Origin: M30B19 sp041741535 | GTDB taxonomy: Bacteria; Planctomycetota; Planctomycetia; Pirellulales; Pirellulaceae | Length of the DNA stretch: 64,000 nucleotides | Assembly (NCBI GenBank): GCA_041741535.1 | Contig: JBGSJV010000066.1 | Coordinates: 32,951 to 96,950, forward strand | Direction: 5' to 3' | Shown: positions 17,534-26,852 of the stretch, piece after piece | How positions within the stretch are numbered: position 1 is the first letter of the stretch | Layout of the letters: each line of letters starts with the position of its first letter | Program-made: the position numbers and the translations under genes | The notes under the pieces: generated by a model | Databases searched by the model: none | Seen by the model: the letters and a program-made list of their open reading frames with translations, nothing else | What the model was told of the DNA's origin: nothing

Positions 17534-18796
17534 TCAATCTTGTTCCCCATCGACTGCTCGCAGCGGGATTTCGATGCGTTTGGTCGAATCGTGATCGCTC
17601 CGCAGTCGCATGCCGAACTGCATCGGACCCGTGGCCTGGAACCGCAAGCGAGACGCGTCCAGTTCGTAGCCGGTTCCGAAGACCATCACACTGTAAACCT
17701 CCGCCGGCAAACCGTGAAACTCAAACTCACCATTTTCGCCGACGACGACTTCGCAATAGTCCCACGCTGGGTTGCGGCCCAGACGAACGGTGGCCTGGGC
17801 GGGTAACGCTTGCCCAGGGGGGACCACGATTTGACCCGCCAACGAGAGGCTGGGGATCAGGGTCAACTCACCTACGTCAGTGGACCGACCCGCATACGGC
17901 GTGGTCAGCTCGAAGTTCTTCAACACCCCTCGATTAGGCTCCCCGTCGCTTCGCTCCACGTTCGCCTGGCAGATCGAGTACACCACGTAGGGTTCGTTCG
18001 GCTGGAGATCCACAAATTGAAACTGCCCATGCTCGTCCGTGCCTACCACTCGCTCGCTGACAAAGTTCATGGCGGAACGATTCTTTTGCACGATACCAAT
18101 GGCCCGGTTTCGCACAGGTTGCCCCGCCCACTTCAGCGTCCCCGAAACACTGGCGCCCCGCATCAATTGGATTTCTGCCGCAGGTCCATGCAGTTCAAAG
18201 TGCTGCGTCGCCGAAACGGCAAACCCAGGCGCGGAGGCCCGCACATCCAAACCCAACTTCGGTTCCTCGGTGGTCAGCATGAAGAATCCAAAAGCGTCCG
18301 TCACGGCCGCTCGATCCACATCTTTCAACAGGCCAAACCGATGCTGCTCGGGTGTCTTCGCACCCAAGGCATTCACCACGGCACCCGCGACCGGCTTGCC
18401 GTCCGGATCGATCACTCGCCCCGAGAGCGAACGCAGCGGCGGCAGGTTCTTGGGGTAAGGCTGCAGTTTCACCTCTAGCGGACCCGCGACGGGATCGAGC
18501 CAATGAGTCAAGTGCGAGCGATGTCCGGGCGCCATGACCAAAACCGTAAAAAACAATTCCGGATCCAAGCCCTCGATGGCGAATTGGCCTTCCGGGTCGC
18601 TGGTCACATACTTGCGGCAATCCGTATAACACGACGGACAAATCGTCCCGACTCCCTCGCGCGGCTTGGCCGTGAACATGCTCACGGTCGCCCCCGCTAA
18701 AGGATTCCCTTGTTCATCTCGGATCGTCCCGGACAAAGTTGTGCCATCGGTCAACAAGCCGCCGGCGATCAGGCAACAGCAAAGCCAGTGCAACAT
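17534..18796 (-). CDS. Carboxypeptidase-regulatory-like domain protein (exported)
   Basis: 420 aa. A short signal (MLHWLCCCLIAGGLLTDG) is followed by at least four carboxypeptidase-regulatory/transthyretin-like units, each with the GxVxDxxGxPLAGAxV pattern (LSGTIRDEQGNPLAGATVSM, LSGRVIDPDGKPVAGAVVNA, VSGTLKWAGQPVRNRAIGIV, LAGQIVVPPGQALPAQATVR). CPSCYTDC in the first unit is a cysteine cluster worth noting. Seven bases separate it from the upstream M56 gene, whose extracellular part is built of the same units, so the two are probably cotranscribed and may share a ligand. Role unknown. Confidence 0.85.
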   Translation of the reverse strand: MLHWLCCCLIAGGLLTDGTTLSGTIRDEQGNPLAGATVSMFTAKPREGVGTICPSCYTDCRKYVTSDPEGQFAIEGLDPELFFTVLVMAPGHRSHLTHWLDPVAGPLEVKLQPYPKNLPPLRSLSGRVIDPDGKPVAGAVVNALGAKTPEQHRFGLLKDVDRAAVTDAFGFFMLTTEEPKLGLDVRASAPGFAVSATQHFELHGPAAEIQLMRGASVSGTLKWAGQPVRNRAIGIVQKNRSAMNFVSERVVGTDEHGQFQFVDLQPNEPYVVYSICQANVERSDGEPNRGVLKNFELTTPYAGRSTDVGELTLIPSLSLAGQIVVPPGQALPAQATVRLGRNPAWDYCEVVVGENGEFEFHGLPAEVYSVMVFGTGYELDASRLRFQATGPMQFGMRLRSDHDSTKRIEIPLRAVDGEQD

Positions 18797-18803
18797 GTTT
18801 AGC

Positions 18804-21800
18804 TTAGTCCTCGTCGTCGATCAGGGAGGGATCCAGCACAATGCGAATGTCTTGTTGATTTCGTTCGATGTCGAATTGGACCGGAAAGCGTGACGACCCC
18901 GACTTGTCCGGCAGATAGGCGTAGATCGAAAAGTCCCGCTCGGGCAACTCCTTGATCTGGAATCGACCCTCGGCATCGGACGTCGTGCTGGGCGAGGACT
19001 CCGGCCGAGTCCAATCGTAGATCAGCCGTTGTCGCCCGCGTAGTTGAGCCAGGACCTTGGCGCCGGGGACGGGCTTCCCATCCGGATCGACCACGAGCCC
19101 ACCAATCGATTGGCTCAGCGGCTCCAGTTTGACATCCGCCAACGCCACTTCATCCTCGGCGTCAACAGGAACGGTACCACTGTAGTGCGGCCACTCCAAA
19201 TCCACGGCCCCAAACTTTGGGCGAACATAGATGGTGTACTCGTCTCCCGCCTTCAAACCTTTCAAGCGATATCGGCCTTCCGCATCCGTGACCTGCTCGT
19301 CGCCCGGGTACGTCTTTCCCAACGAGCGATCGATGGTGCCGTCAGGTCGAAAGTAAGGCGTGCGTCGCTCCACTAAGATGGGAACCCCGCCGATCGGTTG
19401 GCCCGACAACAGCACTTGCCCGACCAACACCACGTCCGTTTTCGTCGCTCGGGCAGCCTCCAGATCCGCGGCCTTCGTATTGGTAATGAAGCGCAGCACC
19501 AGCGGCTCGCGCTGAATCACCTGCAAGTTCTCGCCCAAGAATATTTTCGGATCATCCAGTCGTAACATGACCGTCTCCTGCATTCCTTCAGGCACCGCAA
19601 TCTCGAATTTCCCGTCCGCATCGGTCAACCCAATGCCATAGCGTTGATAGCGAACCATTGCATCAATCATTCGATCAACCACCGGTCGATCGTTCTCATC
19701 TAAAACCTGGCCCCGGATTAGTACGGTACTGCTCAATCGGATTGTCGGCAGTTCAAACTCCGTGGCGTCCGTCGGCACTTTCAGTGCCTTGTTATCCAAA
19801 GCATCTGCCCAAACAGAGAATCCAATCGGAACGGAGAAAAAGTTCACACTTACCTTTCCCGGCAGGGACCGCATTTCGAACCGTCCGTCTTTGTCGGTAA
19901 TCGTCCGCTCACTCTGCAAATGCCCATATCGAATGCTCACGCCCACCTCAGCGACTGGAGCGTTGGACTTGGAAACGACTCGCCCAAACACTTTAGGAGC
20001 GTTCACCATCGGAATCTCCAACTGCTTGACTTCGCCGGCGCTCAATGTGAACGCTCCGGGCATCACCGGGCGAACGGGGCGCTGAGAATCGATGGACTCA
20101 TCGATGTACTCCAATTGTCCGATGGCCAGTCGCGGGACCTCAAAGCGGCCCTCCGCGTCGGAAGTGACTTCCGCGAACCCCGAGACGTAGTCCCTGTTAT
20201 CCAACGTTCTCGTGCTGAACCTCAATCGAATACCCGCCGCCCATTCGGGATTGTCGGAGATGAAACGTCCTCGCACCGTTGCCGTTGGCCTTAACTGGAT
20301 GTCCGGAATTTTTCCATCAGGAGATTTGCGTAGCGAAACATCCTGCTGACCGAACTCGGTGGACAGCGTTGCCAGCGAACCAATCACATCTGGCGCCTGC
20401 GGATCTTGAGCCAGCGCATGCAAGGTGACCTGGCCGTCGCTATCTGACACCCCAGTCACGATGGACTCCAATGATTTAGGCACAGTGTGTGTCCAATGCG
20501 AAATTTTGATGTACCTCGGTCGCACCACGACGCCGGACATCGGCTCTCCATCGGGTCGCATGACTCGCAAGGAGACGTGATTGGCACGCGGCAGTCGCAG
20601 CGTATACTGCTTGTCCGAGTCCTGGCGGAGTGCCTCGTGGACACTTGTTGGCAGCAGGTTGTAGCCCGGTGCGTAGGCCCACACGGACGCTAGTCGCTCC
20701 CAGACCGGTCGCTTGATCTGGTCGATCGGACACTTCAACTCGAAGTTGCCGTCCGCATCCGCAGTGGCAGTCAAGATAAAGGACTCATCCATGTCCATGG
20801 GGAACACCAATTGTGCGCCTGCCACCGGTTGATCTTGCTCATCAATCACTCGGCCTCGCACCCATTTGAAGTCCTCGTCGGAAAGGCCTGCGACGACCGC
20901 CGCCACCGGCTGGGTGTTGACAATTGGCGACGATGCCTCGCTCCACCGAATCGAACTCAGCAAACAGGTACTCAGCAGCAGCGTGCCGCTGGCCAGCCCC
21001 CAAAAAACACGAGTGGACTTCGCCTGCAAAACCTGTGGGGATGTCAGCAACATCGTGATCCGCCGCGTTAGCTGGCTGGAACGGTCGTGGAAGGCAATGG
21101 CTCCCGGAATGGAGGGCTGTTGCTGCTTTCGGGCCAAGGACAACAGCAGTTCGCTGTATTCCAAGTGATCATCCGTCGCTCCTCGAGCGCCGACCGCTCG
21201 ATCGTCCGCCACCAAGTCTTGGCAAACTCGTAGCTCACGTCGCAGACTCCAATACAACGGCTGATACCAGAGCACCAACCGACACAGATGGATTGCTCGC
21301 CACGCCCATAGATCGTTGGCCTGCACATGGGCCCATTCATGAGCCAGACAAAATCGCAAGCGAGTCGTATCTCCCGCGGCGATCGCTCGCGGCAGCAAGA
21401 TGGTGGGCCGCCACCAACCGAAGACCAACGGAGCGGCTACTTCGCTAGAGATCCATATCTGTACGTTTCGCGACGCTTGACCACTGACGCCTTGCCACGT
21501 CGCCCACACGGTTTCATCGGCCGCTTCGGTGCGCCGGCACAAGCGTCTTAGCTGAATCGTACCGAACATCCATTCGCCGAGAAAATAAACAAGCGACACG
21601 ACATGCGCGAATGCCAAGGTCCCGGCCGCAATCGACCACCATAGAGCGGCCTGACCGTCCCTGCCAGCGATCTGGCCACCGGTCTGGCTGTCGCCCGATT
21701 GTCTCGCCGCGCTCGCAGGCTCGGTCGAAGAATCGGCGCCTGCGGATTCGTTCGTCGCAAAGCCTTGCTCGACGGTCCCCGGCTCCGGTGCCGTTGCCAT

Positions 21801-22160
21801 GGCCGACAGCGCTGGATCAGACAACGCGGCATGGGGATCCGCTGGAACTCGCGGTGTCCGCTCAAAGCCCACTCCGATGGGTGAAGTCGCGGCATCCGCG
21901 CTGCTCTGCGGTTCAGAACCTAGAGGTGTACGGAGTGTCGCTGGCTCAAGTCTGGCGAACAGGCCCAAGTGCCAACGGGGACCCGGCATGAAGCTTAGCG
22001 TGATGGGCAACAGGGCACTGGCCAGCAACCCCAGGACGATGAGATTCGCGCGATCGATCGGTTGTCGCAACCGAGCAACGCCCCACGCAATCGCGCCCAA
22101 GAGCAGGGTGCTGGCCACCGCGAATTCGAACCAACGGAGAACCCATTCATATGCGTTCAT
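18804..22160 (-). CDS. BlaR1/MecR1-like M56 peptidase fused to six carboxypeptidase-regulatory domains
   Basis: 1118 aa from ATG 22160 (4 bp after the blaI stop). The first ~420 residues have membrane helices and the M56 zinc site HEWAH (in RFCLAHEWAHVQANDLWAW) with a downstream DLVADD, plus a last helix (ALASGTLLLSTCLLSS-like). The remaining ~690 residues hold about six carboxypeptidase-regulatory units (VRGRVIDEQDQPVAGAQLVF, VRGRFISDNPEWAAGIRL, VFGRVVSKSNAPVAEVGVSI, IRGQVLDENDRPVVDRMIDA, VGQVLLSGQPIGGVPILVE, GGLVVDPDGKPVPGAKVLAQ). In BlaR1 the equivalent part is a beta-lactam sensor; here it is replaced. By analogy it would sense an envelope signal and inactivate BlaI by proteolysis; the signal is unknown. 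Confidence 0.92.
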   Translation of the reverse strand: MNAYEWVLRWFEFAVASTLLLGAIAWGVARLRQPIDRANLIVLGLLASALLPITLSFMPGPRWHLGLFARLEPATLRTPLGSEPQSSADAATSPIGVGFERTPRVPADPHAALSDPALSAMATAPEPGTVEQGFATNESAGADSSTEPASAARQSGDSQTGGQIAGRDGQAALWWSIAAGTLAFAHVVSLVYFLGEWMFGTIQLRRLCRRTEAADETVWATWQGVSGQASRNVQIWISSEVAAPLVFGWWRPTILLPRAIAAGDTTRLRFCLAHEWAHVQANDLWAWRAIHLCRLVLWYQPLYWSLRRELRVCQDLVADDRAVGARGATDDHLEYSELLLSLARKQQQPSIPGAIAFHDRSSQLTRRITMLLTSPQVLQAKSTRVFWGLASGTLLLSTCLLSSIRWSEASSPIVNTQPVAAVVAGLSDEDFKWVRGRVIDEQDQPVAGAQLVFPMDMDESFILTATADADGNFELKCPIDQIKRPVWERLASVWAYAPGYNLLPTSVHEALRQDSDKQYTLRLPRANHVSLRVMRPDGEPMSGVVVRPRYIKISHWTHTVPKSLESIVTGVSDSDGQVTLHALAQDPQAPDVIGSLATLSTEFGQQDVSLRKSPDGKIPDIQLRPTATVRGRFISDNPEWAAGIRLRFSTRTLDNRDYVSGFAEVTSDAEGRFEVPRLAIGQLEYIDESIDSQRPVRPVMPGAFTLSAGEVKQLEIPMVNAPKVFGRVVSKSNAPVAEVGVSIRYGHLQSERTITDKDGRFEMRSLPGKVSVNFFSVPIGFSVWADALDNKALKVPTDATEFELPTIRLSSTVLIRGQVLDENDRPVVDRMIDAMVRYQRYGIGLTDADGKFEIAVPEGMQETVMLRLDDPKIFLGENLQVIQREPLVLRFITNTKAADLEAARATKTDVVLVGQVLLSGQPIGGVPILVERRTPYFRPDGTIDRSLGKTYPGDEQVTDAEGRYRLKGLKAGDEYTIYVRPKFGAVDLEWPHYSGTVPVDAEDEVALADVKLEPLSQSIGGLVVDPDGKPVPGAKVLAQLRGRQRLIYDWTRPESSPSTTSDAEGRFQIKELPERDFSIYAYLPDKSGSSRFPVQFDIERNQQDIRIVLDPSLIDDED

Positions 22161-22164
22161 CGTG

Positions 22165-22551
22165 TCACTCCTGTTCTTTCTGCTTGGCCGAACGAGCTTT
22201 GGCAATCAGTCGTTCCAGTTTCCGCATTTCGTCCGCTGAAATGTCTTCGGCCGCCAGCATGTTGAGCACCAACTTGTCGAGCGACCCGTCGAACACCCGC
22301 TTCAGGAACCGCGAACTGACCTGCTCGATGGTGTGCCTGGGCCGGTAATACAGCGCCCGCCCCTCCGCGCGTTGTTCCACAAGTCCTTTATCCGCCATGA
22401 TTCGCAGCAGCGTCTGCACCGTGGTAACGGCGGTATTTCGCTGCGCGTTTAACGCTCGATGCACGTCCCGCACTTTGGACTCGCCCAGCCTCCATAGCAC
22501 CTTCAGGATATCCAGCTCCCGTTCGCTGGGATTCAAATCCGCCTCAGTCAT
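22165..22551 (-). CDS. blaI: BlaI/MecI/CopY family transcriptional repressor
   Basis: 128 aa. Winged helix with the family sequence LNPSERELDILKVLWRLGESKVRDVH and NTAVTTVQTLLRIMADKGLVE, and a dimerisation tail containing the acidic/helical stretch where family members are cleaved. It is the first gene of a three-gene operon (blaI, M56, carboxypeptidase-regulatory). A 19-bp palindrome overlapping the -10 box about 100 bp upstream is the likely operator, so the operon is probably self-repressed and opened by the M56 partner. The gene symbol reflects family, not proven beta-lactam response. Confidence 0.93.
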   Translation of the reverse strand: MTEADLNPSERELDILKVLWRLGESKVRDVHRALNAQRNTAVTTVQTLLRIMADKGLVEQRAEGRALYYRPRHTIEQVSSRFLKRVFDGSLDKLVLNMLAAEDISADEMRKLERLIAKARSAKQKEQE

Positions 22552-22646
22552 TACTCACCGTTTCATTTGCAGCTGATTGAACAACCAATTGAATGGGCAT
22601 CCCGGCGCCAGCCGTTCACCAGATCGGTCCCGCGAAGCTCATCTCC

Positions 22647-22665
22647 ACTAAACTAATAGTTTAGT
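22647..22665. promoter_or_regulatory. Palindromic operator of the BlaI-like repressor
   Basis: ACTAAACTA-A-TAGTTTAGT is a perfect 9+1+9 palindrome. It resembles BlaI/MecI operators, which are TACA/TGTA- or ACTA/TAGT-type dyads, and overlaps the -10 box of the blaI promoter. Confidence 0.8.
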
Positions 22666-22686
22666 TGAACGTGAGTCGTCTGTCAA
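22658..22686 (-). promoter_or_regulatory. blaI operon promoter
   Basis: On the minus strand TTGACA (22681-22686 complement) is followed by a 17-nt spacer and TAAACT (22658-22663 complement). The -10 lies inside the operator palindrome, as expected for repression. Confidence 0.75.
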
Positions 22687-23082
22687 TCGACGCCAAAACG
22701 GACGCGCTACTTAGTCAGCCCAACACAGCGGGAGTTGCAAGTAGATCCATGTTTAACCGCAATACCGTTCAATTTTCGTTTATCCGCGACGCAGAGCAAT
22801 GCTGGGAGAGTACCCACTTGGCCCAATTGTTTATGCTAGTCGCCCATCATTGCGTCGCTGAGCGATTCGGAAGCGAAATAAGTCCCTCGTGGAACGGTAT
22901 AGCGCTTTAACCGCTATACCATCCAGAAAAGGAAAAGACGGGCTCGCTTCCGGTTATGCGTGTTTTGCGTTGTACGCCTTGTCGGTGTGTCTGGATCGCA
23001 CACCCGGTGGCCAAGATGCCAGCACTTTTGGTTAATCTTGCACACCAAAAAACGTCGAAAACCCCACCGAGGACCGGTCGCG
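22687..23082. other. Intergenic, nothing recognised
   Basis: Spacer between the divergent blaI operon and the repeat array. No coding pattern or RNA signature seen. Confidence 0.45.
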
Positions 23083-23240
23083 GTCGTGGCTCGCTCCGCG
23101 GTCTATTGTTCGATAGTCGTGGCTCGCACGGCGATCCATTGTCCGATAGTCGTGGTTCGCTCCGCGATCCATCGTTCGATAGTCGTGGCTCGCTCCGCGA
23201 TCCATCGTTGGTTCGTCGAGCGCTCCGCGACAATGATCGG
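23083..23240. repeat. 33-bp palindromic tandem array, about 4 to 5 units
   Basis: GTCGTGG starts at 23083, 23116, 23149 and 23182, exactly 33 bp apart. Each unit holds the hairpin core GTGGnnCGCTCCGCGnnCC also found at 13957 and 52627. A degenerate fifth unit follows to about 23240. No unique spacers, so not CRISPR. Confidence 0.9.
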
Positions 23241-23443
23241 TCACTCGACTCTTTGAATCGATCTTCACAGGAGGGAGATCGGTGCTTCGTGGGGGTCGAC
23301 TCTCCAGGTCGACAGACCGGTTCGGGCAATTGTGCCACTGGCCCCTTGGAAACATGGATACAAGTCGGTATTGCATGAGACGATTTTGGTTCGTAATGTC
23401 GACCCTTACCCAATTCCCCTCACCTTGGTCCGTCAATCGTTTC

Positions 23444-25177
23444 ATGAATAAATTCGGCAAACGTGAGTTACTGGTTTTTGCACTGCTTCTGGGTGCGATC
23501 ACGCTAGCATTGCCAGATATAGCCGAGGGCCAAATCCGTTTGCGACCAAGGCCGAATCCCACGCGATCACCCGCTGCGGACTCGTCCAAATCGCCCAAGA
23601 CATCCGCTCGGGATGTGAAAGGCAGTGTCGCTCAGTTGTTGAATCCACAAGGGTTGGCCTACTACAACGAACATCCGACGGACTTGTTAGCGCTGATTCG
23701 GGAATCGGTGGACCATCAGCGGAAGTTTCCCGATACGGCTCAGAACCGCAGTCCGTGGGGCGTGATGCACACGACCTTGGCCTGGGGTCCCGAGGGCGAG
23801 ATCTTGATCGATGATGAACCCTACAATGCGATTCAAGCGTTGTGCGACAATCAGCGACTCAAGGGCGTTCGGTTGTTGGCAGTCAAAGGTGGCTTGCCGC
23901 AACCGCTGGAGGGACCAGGCTTGCAAGGTCATCCGGGCCAGTTGTTAGCGATCTTGGCACAAAATGACGTGCCTCTTGCGCACCCGATTCGAGTTGGGGA
24001 TCAAGAGTTTACGGTTGGCGACTTGGTCCAATACGAGCAGAAGACGTGCAAGCCTAGCATGGAGCTAACATTCAAGTTGTTGGGACTGTCGCACTATTTG
24101 CCACTGAACGAAACATGGACGGCCGAAGACGGGGGGGCGTGGTCGGTCGAGCGACTGTTGCGTTTGGAATTGCGACAGCCGATCAACGGGCAGCAGACTT
24201 GCGGTGGAACCCATCGTCTGATGGCCATCCACTTGGCTTCGGCGAAGCGGATTCGCGAGGGTGGCGAAATAACGGGAGCGTGGTTGGCGGCGGCCAAATA
24301 CACGGAAGATTATCACGACTACGCATTTAGTCTCATCAATCCGGATGGGTCGTGCAGCACCGAATGGCTCGAGCGCCGGGCCGCCTTGGATGATCCACAG
24401 CGTCGCGTGCAAACAACGGGACACGTGCTGGAGTGGCTCGCGGTATCGTTGCCGGACGAAAAGCTACGGAATGAAAAAGTAGTGGGGTCGTTTGCGTATC
24501 TAGCGGCGTTGTTACGGGTCGATATTGGCGAGACATGGGCGGTGGGGCCTCGAGCCCATGCGTTGCGGGCGCTGCGGGTCTATCACGACCGTTTGGCATC
24601 GCAGCTGCCCGGCCCCCTCGAGTCTAACGGGGACAGACTAGCGGGCGAAATCGCGATCCATGTCCGCAGCGACCAATCTCCCAACCAGCTAGCAGAATCC
24701 GCATCGGGGACAGACCCCGCGTCGGGGGCAGACCCCGCGTCGGGGGCAGACCCCTCATCGGGGACACTCACCACCACCGACCCCACAACGGGGACAGTCA
24801 CCACCGCGGGGACCACGGGACAGGCACGTACTGGGGGAACAGCGGGGACAGACAAGTCGGCCGGCGGGAACAAAACCCCGGGGACAAACAAAGACTTAGG
24901 GACAGACAAATCGGTGGAATCTGTGCGGACAGCCAATCGACCGGGGACAGACGAAGGTGTGGGGACCGGCAAGTCCGCGCCGGAGACGGAAAAAAAAGCG
25001 GGGACAGACACGTCCGCGCGGACTGGCAAGTCGAAAGCTTCCGCTAGCGGATCGGCTAATTCGGTGTTGGAGTCAAATGGCGAGGAAAAACGCGAACGAG
25101 TTGCAAGTCGGCCTACCGACGCAGACACGTCAAGCGGCAGAACCAAGCCTACGAATCCGAAGCCCGCAGCCAAGTAG
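23444..25177 (+). CDS. Secreted protein with low-complexity Thr/Gly/Asp tail, unknown
   Basis: 577 aa from ATG 23444, chosen because a signal peptide follows (RELLVFALLLGAITLALPDI). Residues about 60-420 look globular (HPTDLLALIRESVDHQRKFP, TCGGTHRLMAIHLASAKRI, YHDYAFSLINPDGSCSTEWL) with spaced helices that could form an alpha/alpha toroid; I know similar unnamed planctomycete proteins but no assigned function. From about residue 430 the sequence becomes SGTDPASGADPASG... and is encoded by repeats of GGGGACA, the same minisatellite that continues for 900 bp past the stop. The real domain therefore probably ends near residue 430 and the tail is expanded repeat. Confidence 0.8.
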   Translation: MNKFGKRELLVFALLLGAITLALPDIAEGQIRLRPRPNPTRSPAADSSKSPKTSARDVKGSVAQLLNPQGLAYYNEHPTDLLALIRESVDHQRKFPDTAQNRSPWGVMHTTLAWGPEGEILIDDEPYNAIQALCDNQRLKGVRLLAVKGGLPQPLEGPGLQGHPGQLLAILAQNDVPLAHPIRVGDQEFTVGDLVQYEQKTCKPSMELTFKLLGLSHYLPLNETWTAEDGGAWSVERLLRLELRQPINGQQTCGGTHRLMAIHLASAKRIREGGEITGAWLAAAKYTEDYHDYAFSLINPDGSCSTEWLERRAALDDPQRRVQTTGHVLEWLAVSLPDEKLRNEKVVGSFAYLAALLRVDIGETWAVGPRAHALRALRVYHDRLASQLPGPLESNGDRLAGEIAIHVRSDQSPNQLAESASGTDPASGADPASGADPSSGTLTTTDPTTGTVTTAGTTGQARTGGTAGTDKSAGGNKTPGTNKDLGTDKSVESVRTANRPGTDEGVGTGKSAPETEKKAGTDTSARTGKSKASASGSANSVLESNGEEKRERVASRPTDADTSSGRTKPTNPKPAAK

Positions 25178-26110
25178 CCCAAACCTGCCCGCCCAGGTGC
25201 CACCCGTTCGAGCAACCCCAGCGGCCCAGCAACCGGGGACAAACAAAAGTCGACTCGCTAGGAAGGCGGCAACCGGGGGGAGGCGGCAACCGGGGACAAG
25301 GCGGCAACCGGGGACACACACAGACACGGCAACCGGAGGCGGGCAACCGGGAGGCGGGCAACCGGGTACACACACAGACACGGCAACCGGAGGCGGGCAA
25401 CCGGGAGGTGGGCAACCGGGGACACACATACAGACACGGCAACCGGGGGGCGGCAACCGGGGACAGGGGGGCGGCAACCGGGGACACACACAAGTCGACT
25501 GGCAACCGGGGACACACATAAGTCGACTCGCTAGTAGATTCGTCCCGAAATTGGCGGGGAGCATCCGTCAAGTCCAGCGGTGCTGCCAGCGGGGACAGTC
25601 ACCAGCCAGCGGGGACAGTCACCAGCCACCGGACAGGCAACCGGGGACACACACAGAAACGGCAACCGGGGGACAGGCAACCGGGGACACACACAGAAAC
25701 GGCAACCGGGGACGACAGGCAACCGGGCGGCAACCGGGGACACACACAGAAACGGCAACCGGGGACAGACAGGCAACCGGGCGGCAACCGGGGACACACA
25801 CAGACACGGCAACCGGGGACAGACAGGCAACCGGGGACACACACAAGTCGACTCGCTAGTAGATTCGTCCCGAAGGGCAACCGGGGACACACACACGTCG
25901 ACTCGCCAGGAAGGCGGCAACCGGCGACAGAGGACAGCAACCGGGGGACAGACGCTAGTCGATTCGTTAGCAAACTTGTCCCTAAGATGGCGGGAGCCTT
26001 GGGCAAGTCCAGTGCAGCCATCCGGGACAGTCACCGGGGAGAGTCACCGGCTATAGGCAGCGGGGGACAGTCACCAGCTACGCGATCTACCACTGGGGAC
26101 AGTCACCAGC
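24690..26110. repeat. GGGGACA-based minisatellite
   Basis: Dozens of copies of (A)CCGGGGACA(C/G) with linkers GGCAA, CACACA and AGTCACC. Inside the CDS the units are more diverged; from 25200 to 25900 they are nearly pure (for example GGCAACCGGGGACACACA recurs many times). A duplicated longer block ending CTAGTAGATTCGTCCCGAA occurs near 25530 and 25855. No open reading frame of interest remains in this part. Confidence 0.9.
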
Positions 26111-26182
26111 CGACGCTATTTGTCGGATCCGGACCGCCCGCGAGCGGCTCGGTCGCCGGGTTGTAAATTGGGAAAGTGCTAC

Positions 26183-26210
26183 TTTACAAACGCCCGAAAA
26201 CCGATATTCT
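26183..26210 (+). promoter_or_regulatory. Probable promoter of tRNA-Arg
   Basis: TTTACA at 26183, 16-nt spacer, TATTCT at 26205-26210, 13 nt before the tRNA. Position is good, match to consensus is moderate. Confidence 0.5.
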
Positions 26211-26223
26211 GACAGACCCATAC

Positions 26224-26297
<74 letters not shown>

Positions 26298-26852
26298 TCG
26301 CATTGACGACGATTACATATTTCTTAAGTTCAGTCCAAACGGACGTTTCTTCCGCCTGAATAGCGCCCGACAAATCGATATGATCTGGTACTAAGATCGC
26401 TCCGCGCCGCCGATGATCCAAATCGCAAGTATTAGCGGCCAGAAGGGGAACTCGTGTCGATCCAGCAGGTTGTTTTGGCGGTCTAGATCGAATTGCAAGT
26501 GTTTTTTTTTGCTGAGCGGCTCAGTATCGGCCTCGATTACCTTATCGCTGCCGAACCAATGGGGGCGATCGTTTTACTATCGAAATCCCGCCAGATAGGG
26601 AAAGTGACGGATCGCCATGGCCGCTCGTTTTGCTCTGCGAGGAACGGGCTGTTTCAATCGGTCTTGAGTCGGCTAATCGGTCGCGCGAACGTGTCGATCG
26701 CCACGCAACTTTGGCATTTTGGTCGCGACGCCCAAGTGTCTCATCGAAAACGCACCATCTTTCTGAAAAAGAATCGCCGAAACTTGAAATTCTGGAAAGG
26801 GTGTGTACGTTTGAAATCGTGAATCCATCCGCGTATTTATTGGGGTAGACTT
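26298..26852. other. Intergenic, nothing recognised
   Basis: 555 bp between tRNA-Arg and the PEP-CTERM gene. Short frames only; base composition drops in GC towards the accessory region. Confidence 0.45.

Noticed and set aside
23083..23240. 33-bp direct repeats as a CRISPR array
   Set aside because: Units are contiguous with no unique spacers and no cas genes are near.
22907..23598. Minus-strand frames over the palindromic array
   Set aside because: Their repeat peptides (SEPRLSNDGSR) come from the 33-bp array.
25200..26050. GGGGACA array as CRISPR or as several short coding frames
   Set aside because: Unit and linker lengths are irregular and low-complexity; frames on both strands are Cys/Pro/Val or Thr/Gly repeats produced by the array.
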